A stretch of 64,000 bases of DNA, from the NCBI GenBank assembly GCA_003254925.1, contig QANZ01018537.1, forward strand, positions 1 to 64,000, in the 5' to 3' direction. The notes below the pieces were generated by a model. That model did no database searches, had not been told where the DNA came from, and saw only the letters and a list, made by a program, of their open reading frames with translations. A program made the translations under genes and the position numbers. Below are positions 33,674-46,153 of this stretch, in pieces. Source of the DNA: Chamaecrista fasciculata (lineage: Eukaryota > Streptophyta > Magnoliopsida > Fabales > Fabaceae). The stretch's first letter is position 1. Every line of letters begins with the position of its first letter.

Positions 33674-36600
33674 ATGCCACCTTCCCCTTCAGGTATCACA
33701 AACAACCCTAAATTCTCTCCCTGTTTGTCAACTTACAACACTTACCTTTTCTCCCTCTACAATGTCATAGCTACATATGCGATTTTTCTGTGTATTTTGA
33801 TTTGATTCTGGATCTCTTTTGTGGCTTTTTCTCCCAGAAACGCGGACCAAATGGAAGAAGCGCAAGAGAGAATCCCAAACCAACAGGAGGCAGCAGAAGC
33901 ACGAGGACGAAGACGACGAAGAAGACCTCAATGTCGAGAACGACGACCACCTTGAACGCGACGATGATGATTCTGAGGACCAAAACGGTTCAAATCCTCG
34001 GGCGCAATTCGAGATCGAGGTTTTCTCCGACGGCGGAACTCAAATTTGTCAGTTCCCTATGGTGATTAAACGCACTGTCAATCGTCCTCACTCATTTATT
34101 ACTGCAATTGTGGCTTTTGAGCGAGCTAACGAGTCTGGTGACAACAAAGGTCAGTTTCAGAATCCTCCATTTTTGGAGAATTTGTCGCATGGACAACTGC
34201 AAGCGTTTTCAGCCGTGCCCGTTGATAGTGATGGCAGTAATTCGGCTTATGTGATCACTCCACCCCTCGTATTTCAAGGCTGTGGTATTATTAAGCGTTT
34301 TGGCACAAGAGTTCTTGTAGTTCCAGTGCATTCAGGTCCTCCTCACTCTCTTTATGTATATATAGCAATTTGCTTAAGTGTCTCTGGCTTTATTCTATTA
34401 ACTCGACATCCTTTCTTTTCGAACTGACATGAGAAATTGAGGATGACATTCATGAGTGATTTGAAGTGGGTGCTGAATTTACGTCACTAAAACAATGTCG
34501 TGTTTTCTGCTTCAGTTATAATATGGCTTTAAAGAAATTCTTTCGGCGAGCAATGGTTTTAATTTATTTGTTTGATAGCCAGAATGAGGATGGCTGATCC
34601 TAGAGTAGGATATTGAGATTTTTTGTCTCCTACTTCTCACTCCTATTATTCTAGTTGTGTAAACAAATATGTTGAGTATTTATGTTGATATTTTTACTAA
34701 AAAACTTCCTCCGATTCAAAAATCATTTATGCTACCTGGGTGTAGCCCAATTAGGAAGGTTGGGGCAGGGATTAGGTAATGTTTTAGGGTTCAAACTCTT
34801 TAATGTACCAAAAAAAAAAATCATAATTTGTTTAGCCTCATTGGTGTATTCCTTTCACTTACTGTTTGGAGTTCGATGGGGTGGTTTAGTTTGAGATTTA
34901 GAAACTTGATCACTAATATTAAACTAATTTTGATTTATGTTTGCTGCAATCAGATTGGTTTTCACCTACTAAGGTTCATCGACTTGAGAGGCAAGTCGTG
35001 CCACATTTCTTCTCTGGAAAATCACCTGATCATACTCCAGAGAAGTACATGGAATGTAGGAATTCTATTGTTGCAAAATATATGGAGGACCTAAGGAAGA
35101 GCATTACAGTCCCTGATTGTCAGGGATTGTCAGTCAGGATCAAGAATGAAGATTTAACTAGAATCATACATTTCCTTGATCACTGGGGAATTATTAATTA
35201 CTCTGCTCAGGTGCCAAGTAATGAGCCTTACAATAAGCCTAACCTGAAGGAAGAGAAAAGCGGTGAAATTTGTGTGCCATCAGATGCCTTAAAATCTGTA
35301 GATAGTTTGATCAAATTCGACAAGTCCAATTCTACGCTCAAAGCTGACGAAATTTATTCATTTTTTGCAAATCACTATGCTGAGGTCACTGACTTGGATG
35401 ACAGAATAAGAGAGCGCCTATCTGAAAATCATTGCAATTTTTGTTATTGTTCTCTATCAGTCGTATTCTATCAGTCACAAAAAGAGGTACACTGGCTTTT
35501 CGTGTTATTTTAATTGTCTTGTCACTATTGTATCTCAGTATCTAGAATTCCTTGGTTGTCCATAGTCTTTGTCTTGTCACTATTTAATATGATGATCCTT
35601 CAAATAGAGTAAGTTGAAGCTGAACACCAAATGTAATTACTAATTAGCATCTCATGTTGCAGGCTGATATTCTATTCTGCACTGATTGCTTTCATGATGG
35701 AAGATTTATTATTGGTCATTCAAGTATAGATTTTATGAGGGTAGACTCAACAAGGGATTATGGCAATCTAGATGGGGATAGTTGGACTGATCAAGAAACT
35801 TTGTTGCTGCTGGAGGCAGTGGAGATTTACAATGACAATTGGAATGACATTGCTGAACATGTTGGTACCAAGTCTAAAGCACAATGCATTCTTCATTTTC
35901 TCCGTCTACCCATGGAAGATGTGAAACTGCGAAATATCAATATTCCAAGCATATCATTATCGTCAAATATGTCAAATAGAGATGATTATGGAAGATTGGA
36001 TTCAAATTCAAATTCAAATGGGAATTCTGCAGGTCGTACTTATACATCCAAAATTTTGATTCAGTGTAATAATATGGTTTTGATTTTGCATTCATGTTCC
36101 CCCAGGACTAATCCGTCAAAGTACCAGTTCTGATGGCAGTCTTCCTTTTGCAAATTCTGGAAATCCTGTTATGTGTCTGGTAGGTGACTGCTAATGTAAT
36201 ATGCTTAAGCTTTATCATTTAGCCATTGTGTCATTAATAATCCGGGCTTTTTGCTAACTACGAATCTAACACACCTGATTTTGGTATATACATGATAAAG
36301 GTTTCCTTTTTGGCCTCTGCTGTTGGGCCAAGAGTAGCTGCTGCTTGTTCTCATGCAGCATTAGCAGTATTGTCAGAGGATAAAACTAATAGCATGTCAT
36401 GTGGTGAAGTATCAGAACATGGTAACAGGTTAGTGTGACTGTCATAGAACTACTAATTTTCTTTCACTAACAATCCCTTAAAGCATTCCCCAAACAATTA
36501 AAATATATTTCAACTGCAACCTATGTAGGATCAGCCCAGAAAACTTAAATAGTAGAGAAGCTGGCCCTCATGGAGAAACTGCAAACTCAAATCATCAAAG

Positions 36601-37246
36601 TGGTGGGTTCTGGCTGTTTCTTATTTTCCTTTAAAAAACTGTAATTATTCATTAACTCAAATAGCATCAATTCTTTATTTTTCCTGAGTAAACGTTTTTA
36701 TGATTTTTAGAAGATAAGGAAAAATTACTTGGCGATGCTGTCCCACTCCCTCCTAAGAAAGTTAAAGATGCTGCTAAAGCGGGACTGTCTGCTGCGGCAT
36801 TGAAAGCTAAAGTGTTTGCTGACCATGAAGAACGAGAGACCCAGAGGCTCTGTGCTAATATCATCAACCATCAGGTAAGGTTTTTACCTTTTATCTTGGG
36901 TTACTTTTTCAATATTTCCTTCTCTGTCCATTCTTACTAGAATGCACATGGATGCACATACAAACAAGTTAATGAACCTTCCTGGAGAAGTTGGTAAATG
37001 GAAAATAGACGGAGAGCTAGAATTTTGGTGTGGCTAACTTGTATCATTTGGTTTGCTCTTATTAACTGACAGTTGAAAAGATTGGAGTTGAAGCTGAAGC
37101 AGTTTGCAGAAATTGAAACATTGCTGATGAAAGAATGTGAACAAGTGGAGAAAACAAGACAGAGGTTTGCAGCTACGATCCCACATTGTATCAGCACGGC
37201 TTGGAAGTGGTGGAGCCACACCTCCAGTAAATGTGTCAGGTGTTGA
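33674..37246 (+). CDS. SWI3C: SWI/SNF complex subunit SWI3C-like, C-terminus frameshifted
   Basis: Exons: 33674-33692, 33838-34335, 34954-35486, 35663-36032, 36106-36179, 36301-36428, 36529-36602, 36711-36874 and 37073-37246; all introns are GT-AG. The first eight exons give 620 in-frame codons. Features in order: basic and acidic N-terminus; SWIRM domain (about 173-265, with [17 protein letters not shown] and [10 protein letters not shown]); a ZZ-like Cys cluster (about 332-360); a SANT domain (about 388-435, [20 protein letters not shown]); and a coiled coil ([20 protein letters not shown]). SWI3 proteins scaffold plant chromatin remodelling complexes. In exon 9, after QRFAA, the expected E-R-A-R codons are represented by ten bases instead of twelve, so the frame shifts and ends at TGA 37244-37246 (677 residues). 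The lost tail stays open in another frame to 37499. Confidence 0.88.
34727..34814 (+). mobile_element. tRNA-derived SINE-like element in SWI3C intron 2
   Basis: TAGCCCAATTAGGAAGG resembles an A box and GGGTTCAAACTC (34787-34798) a B box. An A-rich tail follows, and AAAAATCAT flanks it on both sides (34718-34726 and 34815-34823). Because the flanking repeat overlaps the A tail, the duplication is only suggestive. Confidence 0.55.
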
Positions 37247-37499
37247 TCCTTCGATTATTAACAATAACAATAGTGGCAACAATAGGCAACAAATAATGTC
37301 TACTTCTCCGGCACAGCCTAGCATCTCAGGATACGGCAACAGCCAACCAGTTCATCCCCAGATGCCTTTTGTCCCTCGGCCTTCGATGTTTGGGTTGGGT
37401 CAAAGGCTGCCCCTATCTATGATCCAACAACCACAATCAGCTTCATCAAATGCCATGTTCAGTGCCCCTGGAAATTTGCATCCTACTATCAGGGACTAA
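37187..37499 (+). pseudogene. Out-of-frame SWI3C C-terminal tail
   Basis: From about 37187 a second frame continues with [12 protein letters not shown], an Asn/Gln/Ser/Pro-rich stretch, and MPFVPRPSMFGLGQRLPLSM, to TAA at 37497-37499. This matches the low-complexity tail of SWI3C proteins and has no stop, so the shift is either recent or a base-calling error. Confidence 0.75.
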
Positions 37500-38844
37500 T
37501 TCTGGATTAGGTTAATTGAGGAGAAGATGCGATGGTAATGCAATTTAATCGGTCATTGTTTTCATTGTTCAAGAGGAAACTGGGCGAATGTCAAGAAAAT
37601 TACTTGGTTTCTGAAGCATGTAATTGGTTACTGTTGAATATGGAAGTGTTGCTTAATGGAAATAAGCAGCATTTGGTGCCCCATAATTTTCTAGGTTCCT
37701 TTCCCTTGTGGTTCTGCGCTTTTAAGACCAGGGGAATTTCATTGTCATCAATGGCAAAAATCCTGTTCAGTTAGCTTACACGAACAATTTAACAATTTCA
37801 AGGAATCATGACCAAACCATGGTTTCTGTCTTCAATGCCGGTGCTGTTGAAAAAAAAATGGAATAGGAAGAGTCTCTGTGTATTGTTATTCCTTGTAAGT
37901 TGTAACCATTGGAGAAGGCTAGTGGGAGACCAAGGAGAGCAGAAAACATTGTACTAATAGAAACTTCGCATTGCAGTACTGAATGTGAATATTTTTTATT
38001 TGTAGCAGCCATACTGTGAACTTCGACAGAGAATTTTATACACTATTACACGTCTGATAAACTGTTATTCATGAATTATCAAGATCATTACACCAAAGTA
38101 TAATTATTCAGCACTCATTTCAACATCCACAATGATCTGAAACAGAGCATGATGAAACTTTGTTAGAAATAATAAAATAGAAGAATGGAAATTAATGGAT
38201 GGCTTTGAGGCGTGATGAATCATTTTCCTTGAAGAGTGATTGCTTATACATCAGGGAAAGTTAGGCAAGCCCCTTCCAAAATGCAACAAAGCCTATGAAT
38301 TGACTTTAACATACTAGTACATAGTAAATATTGTCTTACATCTTGTGTGGTTTGGATCACTATTTATAATTGACCAATGGACATAACCCATAAGTTATGT
38401 CCTTTCATTTGAAAGATGTTTATTAACTACTAATAGACACTACTAAAAGTCAGATCTCTTCATAATAAAAAATGTGTCGATTAGTAATTGAAAGACACCA
38501 CTTGATAGATGTATTTTTTCAAATGAAAGGATATGTCTATTAATTATTAATAGACACCTTTTGAAAAGACTTCTCATGTCTGTTAATGAAACGAATCATA
38601 TAAACATAATTAATTTAATATATTAATATATTAAATTAATTATACATTATAAATAGACTCTTATTTATTTTATCCAAAATAACTAGATTGATAATATTAT
38701 AAACTATCCAACACTTGCATCACGTAACTGATACATTTGAAGTTGCACATGAGAGCAACCACAGAAGAAAACTTTGATAGTTCCCATAATTACACTGACA
38801 CTTCCCATCAAGAATGTGAGTCTCTAAAATGACTAGGGAATCTC
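37500..38844. other. Between convergent SWI3C and NRAMP genes
   Basis: Both genes end toward this stretch, so it should hold two 3' untranslated regions. At about 38385-38580, phrases such as TCATTTGAAAGATG and TTCAAATGAAAGGATATG, with TCTATTAAT words between them, form a loose inverted pattern typical of a worn MITE. No gene is seen. Confidence 0.5.
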
Positions 38845-41800
38845 CTATTCTGGTAATGGAATGTCGGCCAAATCCTCTCTATACGGAATATGTTCCAATT
38901 CAAATTGCCCATTAGAATTATTAGCACCCTTTTCCATGTCGGTTTGGTCATTGCAAGGCTCAATATATGTCTTGACAGTGTCTTTTCTGACCGTTAAGTA
39001 TATGATTGCCAGAAGGTATATCGCCATCAGAGGAAACACTATGATCCCAACGAACACATTTGCCACCTTTGGTAGACTGTTATGTAATAGCCAACCAACG
39101 AACCCATTGACGAGGTAATACACGTTGATTCCGATGATCCCCAACCCTAGAATCCATGATATAAGTATGATCTGCAGGTAAAATTTGTCACTTTTCATTC
39201 AAGTTTGAATCTTTGATTATATATGTGAAATGGGAGAGAAGAAGAAGAAGGACTTACAATCATAGAATTCTTGTGAGGTCCCATCTTAGTTTTACTGCTG
39301 CTAAACTTAAGAAGTGGAATCAAAGCGAAGGGAAGCTCAAATGAAAGAATCATCTGCAAAACCATTTCTATTAGCATGATTATGGATTTAATAAAACAAA
39401 ATGAGAGCTTATTATAGGAAAAATAAGAAAATACAAACCGAAGCAATGATGATAAGGCGTCCTGCCCCAGCTGATCCACCAATAATAGAGACAACAAGAC
39501 TAGGTGCTATAGCAATGGACCTAGTCATCAAATTCCTAAGCCATGTCTTCATCTTGAGGTCTAAGAAACCCTATAGTGAAGAAAACAAAATACCCAATTT
39601 CAGTTAACATTAATAATTTACAATTACAAGAATATTGGTTGATGATATACTTAAGTTCTGAAATGACCTGCATAATGTATTGGCCTGCATAGGTGCCAGT
39701 TATAGCAGAGCTTTGCCCTGAGGCTAGTAATGCTATGGCATAAATGGTTGAGCTGGACCGTCCCAGAACATTCTAGAAGCGATATGATCATAAAAGTTAG
39801 AAGAAATTTGTGTGAGATTCTCTAGTAATAAGGACATTAATAAGTTTGATGCTATGAATGATTTGAGTTTTTTGAAATGCACGAGTTGGAACCTTGAGAA
39901 GGAAAGAAGCAGAGTTAAGAGTAAGATCGCTGCATTGATTTGCATTCTCATCAGAAATGTTGGTGGCTGAACAAACAGTGCCAGATACAGAAACTACTGC
40001 AATATTAATCAGAAGTGCCACAAAAAGTGCGAACCCACTCTCTATCAAGAAATATCTACACGCATCCTGCATCATCAATCATCATCATCATGAAGTTCAG
40101 CTCATGAATCTAATTTCAATATATATATATAACTGATGGTGTTGCTTACTACATACATTGATGCCTCGCACAGAATTGGGTACTTTTCTAGAGAGCACAA
40201 GAGCAGAGTGAAGGAAGAGGTTGTGGCTGCATGTATAATTTGTAAAGTAGTAAGAGTATAGAAAATGAATAAAGTTAGAGTAAATCATTGAAGATAATAA
40301 ATGTATCAAATTAGTCCTTAAAAAAAGATGAAATTATCAAATTTAATTTTTAAAAGATACAATTACAATCAATTTGATCAATTTTTCAAAATTTAAATAT
40401 ATCGATTAATATTAATTGTTCATCAGTATGAGGTTGATAAAATTTAAAATTATATCAGATTTGTCATCAAATTTTAATTAGTATCTATCTTTAACAAAAT
40501 GACCTATGAAGTATGGACACTTCATTTTGATGGCGTGTCCCTATATCGGACATGTGTCAGTGACTGACATTCGTACGACACCACACGATACATATATTCA
40601 TAAATTTGAGGATATAAAATCAATTTTTCTTTTACTTTAACATGGCAAATAATAGAAAATAATAATGTATATTACATATAATATGAATAAATATTATAAT
40701 TTTTAAATTTTTTATTAAAATTTATGGATATTTAATTATTTATATATATAAATATATGTCGTGTCGTATCGTGTAATTTTGAGAGTTTGGTGTGTCCTTG
40801 TGTCCATGTCCGTGTCGTGTCCCGTATCCGTGTGAGTGTTCATGCTTCATAGAAAATGACTAAATTGATTCTAATTGTATATTTTAAAAATTAAATCTTA
40901 TAATTTAATCTTTTAGGGACTAAATTGAAAAATTTATAATTTTTCAAAGATCAAATTATGAATTTACGTACGGCATGACAAGGGCACCAAGAAGGGCAAT
41001 GGCGTCGCCAGTGGCACTTTGGCCCTTAAGTCTAGGGATGAACAAGCCCTTGACAACGTCAGAGGCAGGAGGCTTAACGTAGCTCAATTCCCCAAAGAAA
41101 CATGCAGCCATTACAAATACTAATACTGATATCAGCAGTTCCAGCTTCCTCACCTGCATATACTTATATACATTATTAAAGAAACAATCTAAGATATATA
41201 TAGCTATGCTAATATTTATTTTAATATCATATTAATACTGTGTGTCTGTATATCATCATTTTTGCAGACAATGAATTTTATCTTATCAATTCCTAAGTAT
41301 TACTAATTAGATTCCAAGTGATCGTTTTGTTTAGTTTTTTTTAAAAGAAAGCAGAACTAGAAAACCAAGTCAAACAACAAATTACTAGAATATTTAATTT
41401 AAAATTTAAAAAATGGAACGAGTTGGCTAGATACACACACTGACAGATAAATAAATACTATTAAAAATGTAGTAGATAAGGCCATAAGGGACAAATTAAT
41501 GAAATATTAAATTTCCAAAAGGAAAAAAGAAAAACATGAAACTAGCTAGTCAAAAACATAAAAAGGCATGCACCATGAGGTGCAGAAACGCAAGTCTCCG
41601 TTTACTATTGTCAGATAGATGGTAGAGATTAAATTATTACTTATTAATTATTATGGGCCAAAAGTCCTAATTTGCTCTCATATTTTTTGTCAATTTCCAA
41701 TTTGATCTTATTTTTTTGTTACACTTTTGGTTCTATATCTTTAAGTCAATTGCATAATAATCCTATATCTTTGGGTCAAGTACAGAAGTAGTCTCATATC

Positions 41801-44800
41801 TTTGCAAAAGTATCAACTAACGGTTAATCTTTTTACAAAGATATGAGATCAATTCTGCAACCTGACCAAAAGATATGAGACCAAATTGTGACTTTTTGTA
41901 AATATATGAGATCAAAAGTAAAAAAAAATATAGGACCAAATTGAAAACATAGCAAAAATATGAGATTAAATTTAAACTTTGACCATTATTATATAACCAT
42001 AATACTCCAATTCCCCCTTATTAATTATATATGTTAATCATAAGGAGCTTAATATTAATTAATCATATCCTAATAATTACAAATTATTAAAAGCAAAATA
42101 GATTACCCCAAATCTCTGGAGGCCCAAAAGCAAGAGGGTGCTCAAGCCAGTCAATAAAACACCAGTCCATACTGGAATGTGGAAAAGTATGTTGAGAGCA
42201 AAGGCTGTGCCAATTACTGCCACAAAAGTATATATGTACGTAAGAATATATTCATCACATAAATGAGAAATGCAATTAATTATTTCGGTATGCAATTGAC
42301 AGGGCACATGTATATATAGAGAGATTTGTTAATTAGAGCCATAATCAAAATCAAAAATATTTTTTTTCTAAAAAGAAAACAAGAAACATTTGTAACCCAT
42401 ACATATTACATACCTTCGGGAATGTCCGCAGCTATGACAGCAACCTCGGCTAACAGCCATAAGCAATATTTGACAATCAATGGATACTCGGCTTTGCATA
42501 TTTCCGCAAGGTGACTCCCTTCATAAATATAATTTAGTTATAGGTTAAAATTTTATTTCCATCATTTAGGTATGTTTCAAATTTTATTTTGATTTATATT
42601 TTTTAATGTAATTTTTTATGTGTCTATGATTTTTTATTTTTGATATCAAATTCATTTTTGAACCGTAATTTGATTTTGTTTGTTGACGGTCTCAATTAAA
42701 TAAAGAAAAAAAATTATTAAGAATAACTCGTAATTTCAAATTTGTCTCATTCAAATTTAAAACGAGAGGGATATAATTAACGTTATTCATTTAATCGTAA
42801 AATAAGTGATTCAACTTTTGACATGAGGATGAGTCCTCATGGATAGGTTGTAAACCCTTCCCCCGCACCGCTTTCTTTAGTTGATATCATGTCTAGTGTT
42901 GTTTATGCTAAGAAGTGATTGACTTTTTTTACTTTATTTTTGTTTATACTGTATTTGATTTTGTTTTGCTTTTGAATGAATTATAATTGAAAAAAAAATA
43001 AAAAATCAATTTGATCTTATTTACTATCAATTTTGAGATAAACATATAATCAATTTCATTCATTCATACGGTAACGTACCAGTGCTGACGCCAAGATTAG
43101 CAGCCAATGACTGAATGATGAGGGCAAAGATGAGGCCAATAAGAATCACCCACAGCAGCTGCAGAAAACGACATTAATAAATATAACGTTAACGGAAGGT
43201 TAGATATATTTTAAATTTTAATGCTTAATTTTTTTTTTTCTTAAAGAGCAAAATTCTTGGTTGGTGAGTTATTCAATACACAATAGTGATATAAATGGTT
43301 GCATATACTGTAGTATAGTACACATTATTTAGTACCTCGTATCTGTGGTTAGCTCCCGCTTGGAGATCGGTTTCCACTGCAACATCAACCACAATTGACA
43401 TTTAGCCATAGATAGAAGCCTTTTCTTTTTTGTTTTTTCCGGCCAGTCACAAATTTGGTGGTATCCAATTAAATAAAAGAGTAAAAATTAACAATTTGGT
43501 CCTCAAAGATCACCGAGCTAACAACTCGGTTCCTGAAAGATTAAAATGTACAATTTAGTCCCTAAAAGATCAAAATAAATAATACATTTCAATTTTTTAG
43601 GAATCGAGTTGTCAAGTCAGTGATCTTTCAGGGACCAAATTATTAGTCTACTCTAAAAAAAATTAACTTTTCTCGTTATATATATAGAAAGCTCCCACAC
43701 TTAGTTTTTTTTTTAATATATAGAAGCTAACATATATGTAAAAAAAAAATTAAACATTACTCGCGTTATATAAAAAATTTCATGAATTTTAATTTTTATA
43801 CAAATTTCTTAATTTGTTAAGCTTTTTATTAAAAATAACTTTCTATAATTTTATAATTATTAATACATTTTATAATGATTCAAACTAAAAATCAATTATT
43901 ACTGTAACTAGCAATAGTTAAAATTTTTATAAAAGAAATTGATTCTTTAGTGATAATTTTAATAAAATAGATTATTTACACAAAATTAAAAGTTTAAAGG
44001 TTCCTTTTTTATTTTTCAAAATTCAGAATATTTTTATATGATAACTACTAAAGTTCAAAATTTTTTCTTTTTGTATTTTAACAAAAGAAAACAACATTTA
44101 CAAATAGAGATAAGAGATTAAGAGAAATGGTGAAATACATATAAGAGTGTGTAGACTTACAGTTTCCAGGATCAAGGTAAGCCAAAGAGACAAGAAATCC
44201 TGGGCCTACGTACGCCAGAAACTTTCTCCACCCACCTTGTTTCTGCTTCATTATTATTATTATTCCACACAACTTTCAGAATTAATACGAACGTACGTAC
44301 ATGATTCAATAGAATTTTCACTCAAAATCATCTACGTACATAAAGCTAGCTATATATATAATTATATATACAAGACTTAATTAGAACAAATCTTTGATTA
44401 TATAAATGTTGAACTTAAGATCAGCCATATCTGTTGTACTAATATATTAACACGATGCCACCACATTTAAAGTCTTTAGTAAATTATCAATTTAACTCCT
44501 AAAAGATTACTGAACTTGACAATTTGGTTATTGAAATACTGAAATTAAATATGTAATTTAATTCTTGAAAGATCAAATTAATTCAAATAAAGACTATATG
44601 TTTTAATTTTTTAAGGACTAAATGTGTATTTTAACATTTTAAAGACTAATTTTTCAGCTCATTAATCTTCTAGGGATTAAATTATTAGTTGACTCTAAAT
44701 TCTCCTCTTCTTGTAATAACATTAATTGGTAGCTAGGAGAGGTTCAACAAAAGAAAACGGAAAATGCAAAATTAGTGTGAGTAGAAAGTGATTTATAATC

Positions 44801-45505
44801 GATTAAACAAGATCTATTTTATAAATGTGTTTATTTTCATTAGAAGATTCTCCCACTAAATAAAAGTGAAGGGTCAAAATGTAAATTTGGTCCATATCTT
44901 TAGCTGATGAGTTTCCAATTTGGTCCTGTATATTTTTTTGGTTGCACTTTTGATCTCATATCTTTGCAAAAGGTCCAAATTTGATCCCATGTCATTTTTT
45001 ATCTCATATCTTTTGGTTAAGTTGCAAAATAGGTCTCATATCTTTGCAAAAGAATCAGTCGTTAGTTAATCATTTTATAAAGATACGGGACCACTTTTGA
45101 ATTTGACCCAAAGATTTAAGACCAATTCTATAATTGACTCATAGATATAGGACCAAATCTGCAATAAAAAAAATATGAGACCAAATTGGAAACTAACCCA
45201 AAGATATGTGACCAAATTTGCAACAAAAAAAAAAGATATAAAATCAAATTGGGAATTGAGAAAAAAAAATATAGAACCAAATTTACACTTTTCTCGTAAA
45301 TTAAACAAATTAAAGAACCAAAAGGATGTATGATGGATAGAAATGAAGAAATTAAAGAGGTGGTGGTTTAATTTGTAATTTGTACCTGGTGATCTGAGTG
45401 AGCAATATTATGGGATGGTGCAGAGGGAGGAGTGACGTTGACGGCGGCTATACGGTTGTTACCTGCGACTTGATGTTGCTGCTGCTGTTGCTGAAGGCTC
45501 CCCAT
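38845..45505 (-). CDS. NRAMP divalent metal transporter (NRAMP1/6-like)
   Basis: Thirteen exons on the minus strand: 45386-45505, 44161-44242, 43336-43376, 43080-43158, 42414-42518, 42107-42216, 40972-41153, 40157-40226, 39893-40066, 39668-39772, 39439-39570, 39258-39353 and 38845-39171, joining in frame to 540 codons. A Gln-rich cytosolic N-terminus precedes [20 protein letters not shown]. Both metal-site motifs are intact: DPGN at residues 64-67 (membrane helix 1) and MPHN at 239-242 (helix 6). The signature [19 protein letters not shown] is also present. Length and hydrophobic spacing fit 11-12 membrane helices. Such proteins use the proton gradient to move Fe2+, Mn2+ or Cd2+ across the plasma membrane or endomembranes. 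Exon 2 could start one codon earlier. Intron 7 holds a hAT MITE and intron 1 a degenerate repeat. The family is certain; the subtype is inferred. Confidence 0.93.
40504..40852. mobile_element. hAT MITE, 349 bp, in an NRAMP intron
   Basis: A perfect 8-bp AAAATGAC flanks it (40496-40503 and 40853-40860). Ends are CTATGAAGTATGGACACTTC and the complement of CTATGAAGCATGAACACTCA. Subterminal GTGTCCGTGTCGTGTC words occur on both sides in opposite orientation. It lies between exons 7 and 8. Confidence 0.85.
41655..41984. mobile_element. Foldback-type MITE in an NRAMP intron
   Basis: The left side reads GGGCCAAAAGTCCTAATTTG and the right side ends AAATTTAAACTTTGACC, with 'ctcatatcttt' and 'aaagatatgag' modules inverted between halves. 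ATTATTAT occurs at both borders (41647-41654 and 41985-41992), a possible 8-bp duplication, but the sequence is low in complexity. Same family as 2583-3030 and 44868-45297. Confidence 0.6.
42820..42995 (+). mobile_element. 5'-truncated LINE end in an NRAMP intron
   Basis: The sequence ends in an A run after TTTTGAATGAATTATAATTG, and it shares GTTGATATCATGTCTAGTG and this tail with the LINE at 5849-6512. The orientation is plus, opposite to the host gene. The 5' boundary and target duplication could not be fixed. Confidence 0.55.
44868..45297. mobile_element. Foldback-type repeat in NRAMP intron 1
   Basis: Left end GTCAAAATGTAAATTTGGTCC pairs with right end ACCAAATTTACACTTTTC. In between, 'tctcatatctttgcaaaa' and 'aaagatatgagacca' modules lie in opposite orientations. 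It is a diverged member of the family at 2583-3030 and 41655-41984. Confidence 0.55.
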
Positions 45506-45606
45506 TGATATTGATAAAATTAAAAGTATAGTCCAAGGAGAATGAATATTGGTCGAGTGAGTACAAAATTAAACAATGAGTGAAGAATGAAGAGGAAGCA
45601 TGGGGA

Positions 45607-45616
45607 GTATTTATAG
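45607..45616 (-). promoter_or_regulatory. Putative TATA box of the NRAMP gene
   Basis: On the minus strand CTATAAATAC lies about 100 bp upstream of the start codon at 45505. The match to the plant TATA consensus is strong and the position normal. Confidence 0.6.
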
Positions 45617-45851
45617 TCCAATTCATTACTACTTGGGATTGAAATAAATGATGATGCAACACTAATTTGATATTTATGAATAAAGTTAGAGAGACTCTAT
45701 AATTATAATTGTAAGAGCCAATGACAAAACTTGGAATAAAAATAAATGATGATGTCATTTCAATCTATTCTTAAATATTAGAGCTGAGAGTTAAGTTTAG
45801 TAGAAGAAACTAAATTTTCACAGCATATGTGATAAATCTATAATTAACTTT

Positions 45852-46153
45852 GGATAAATTACATTTTAATACCTTGTTCTATAGACTGATTTCATTTTGG
45901 TACCTTGTTCTATAGACTGATTTCATTTTGGTACCCTGTTATTTCAAAAGTGACACTTTGGTACCATGATCTTTGCACCATTAACATTTTGCAAAATGTT
46001 AACAATTTACTCTTTAACAATTTACACTTTGGTACGTACCCTGTTTGTTGCACCGTTAACAATTTACTCTTTAATTTACTCTTTTGAAAGAACAAGGTAC
46101 CAAAGTGATTTCAGTCTATAGAACAAGGTACCAAAGTATAATTTACTCTTTAA
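45852..46153. repeat. Inverted-repeat MITE upstream of the NRAMP gene
   Basis: The phrase ACCTTGTTCTATAGACTGA with GGTACC appears twice on the left in one orientation and is inverted on the right (CAGTCTATAGAACAAGGTACC). Inner words GGTACCAAAGTG occur in both directions. It lies 350 bp upstream of the ATG. Target duplications are not clear. Confidence 0.65.

Noticed and set aside
33728-33983. Antisense open frames opposite SWI3C exon 2
   Set aside because: They mirror the acidic repeat coding of SWI3C; Ser- and Val-rich products arise from complementing GAC/GAA codons.
39195-39497. 100-codon minus-strand open frame as a separate gene
   Set aside because: It is NRAMP exon 12 plus flanking intron sequence.
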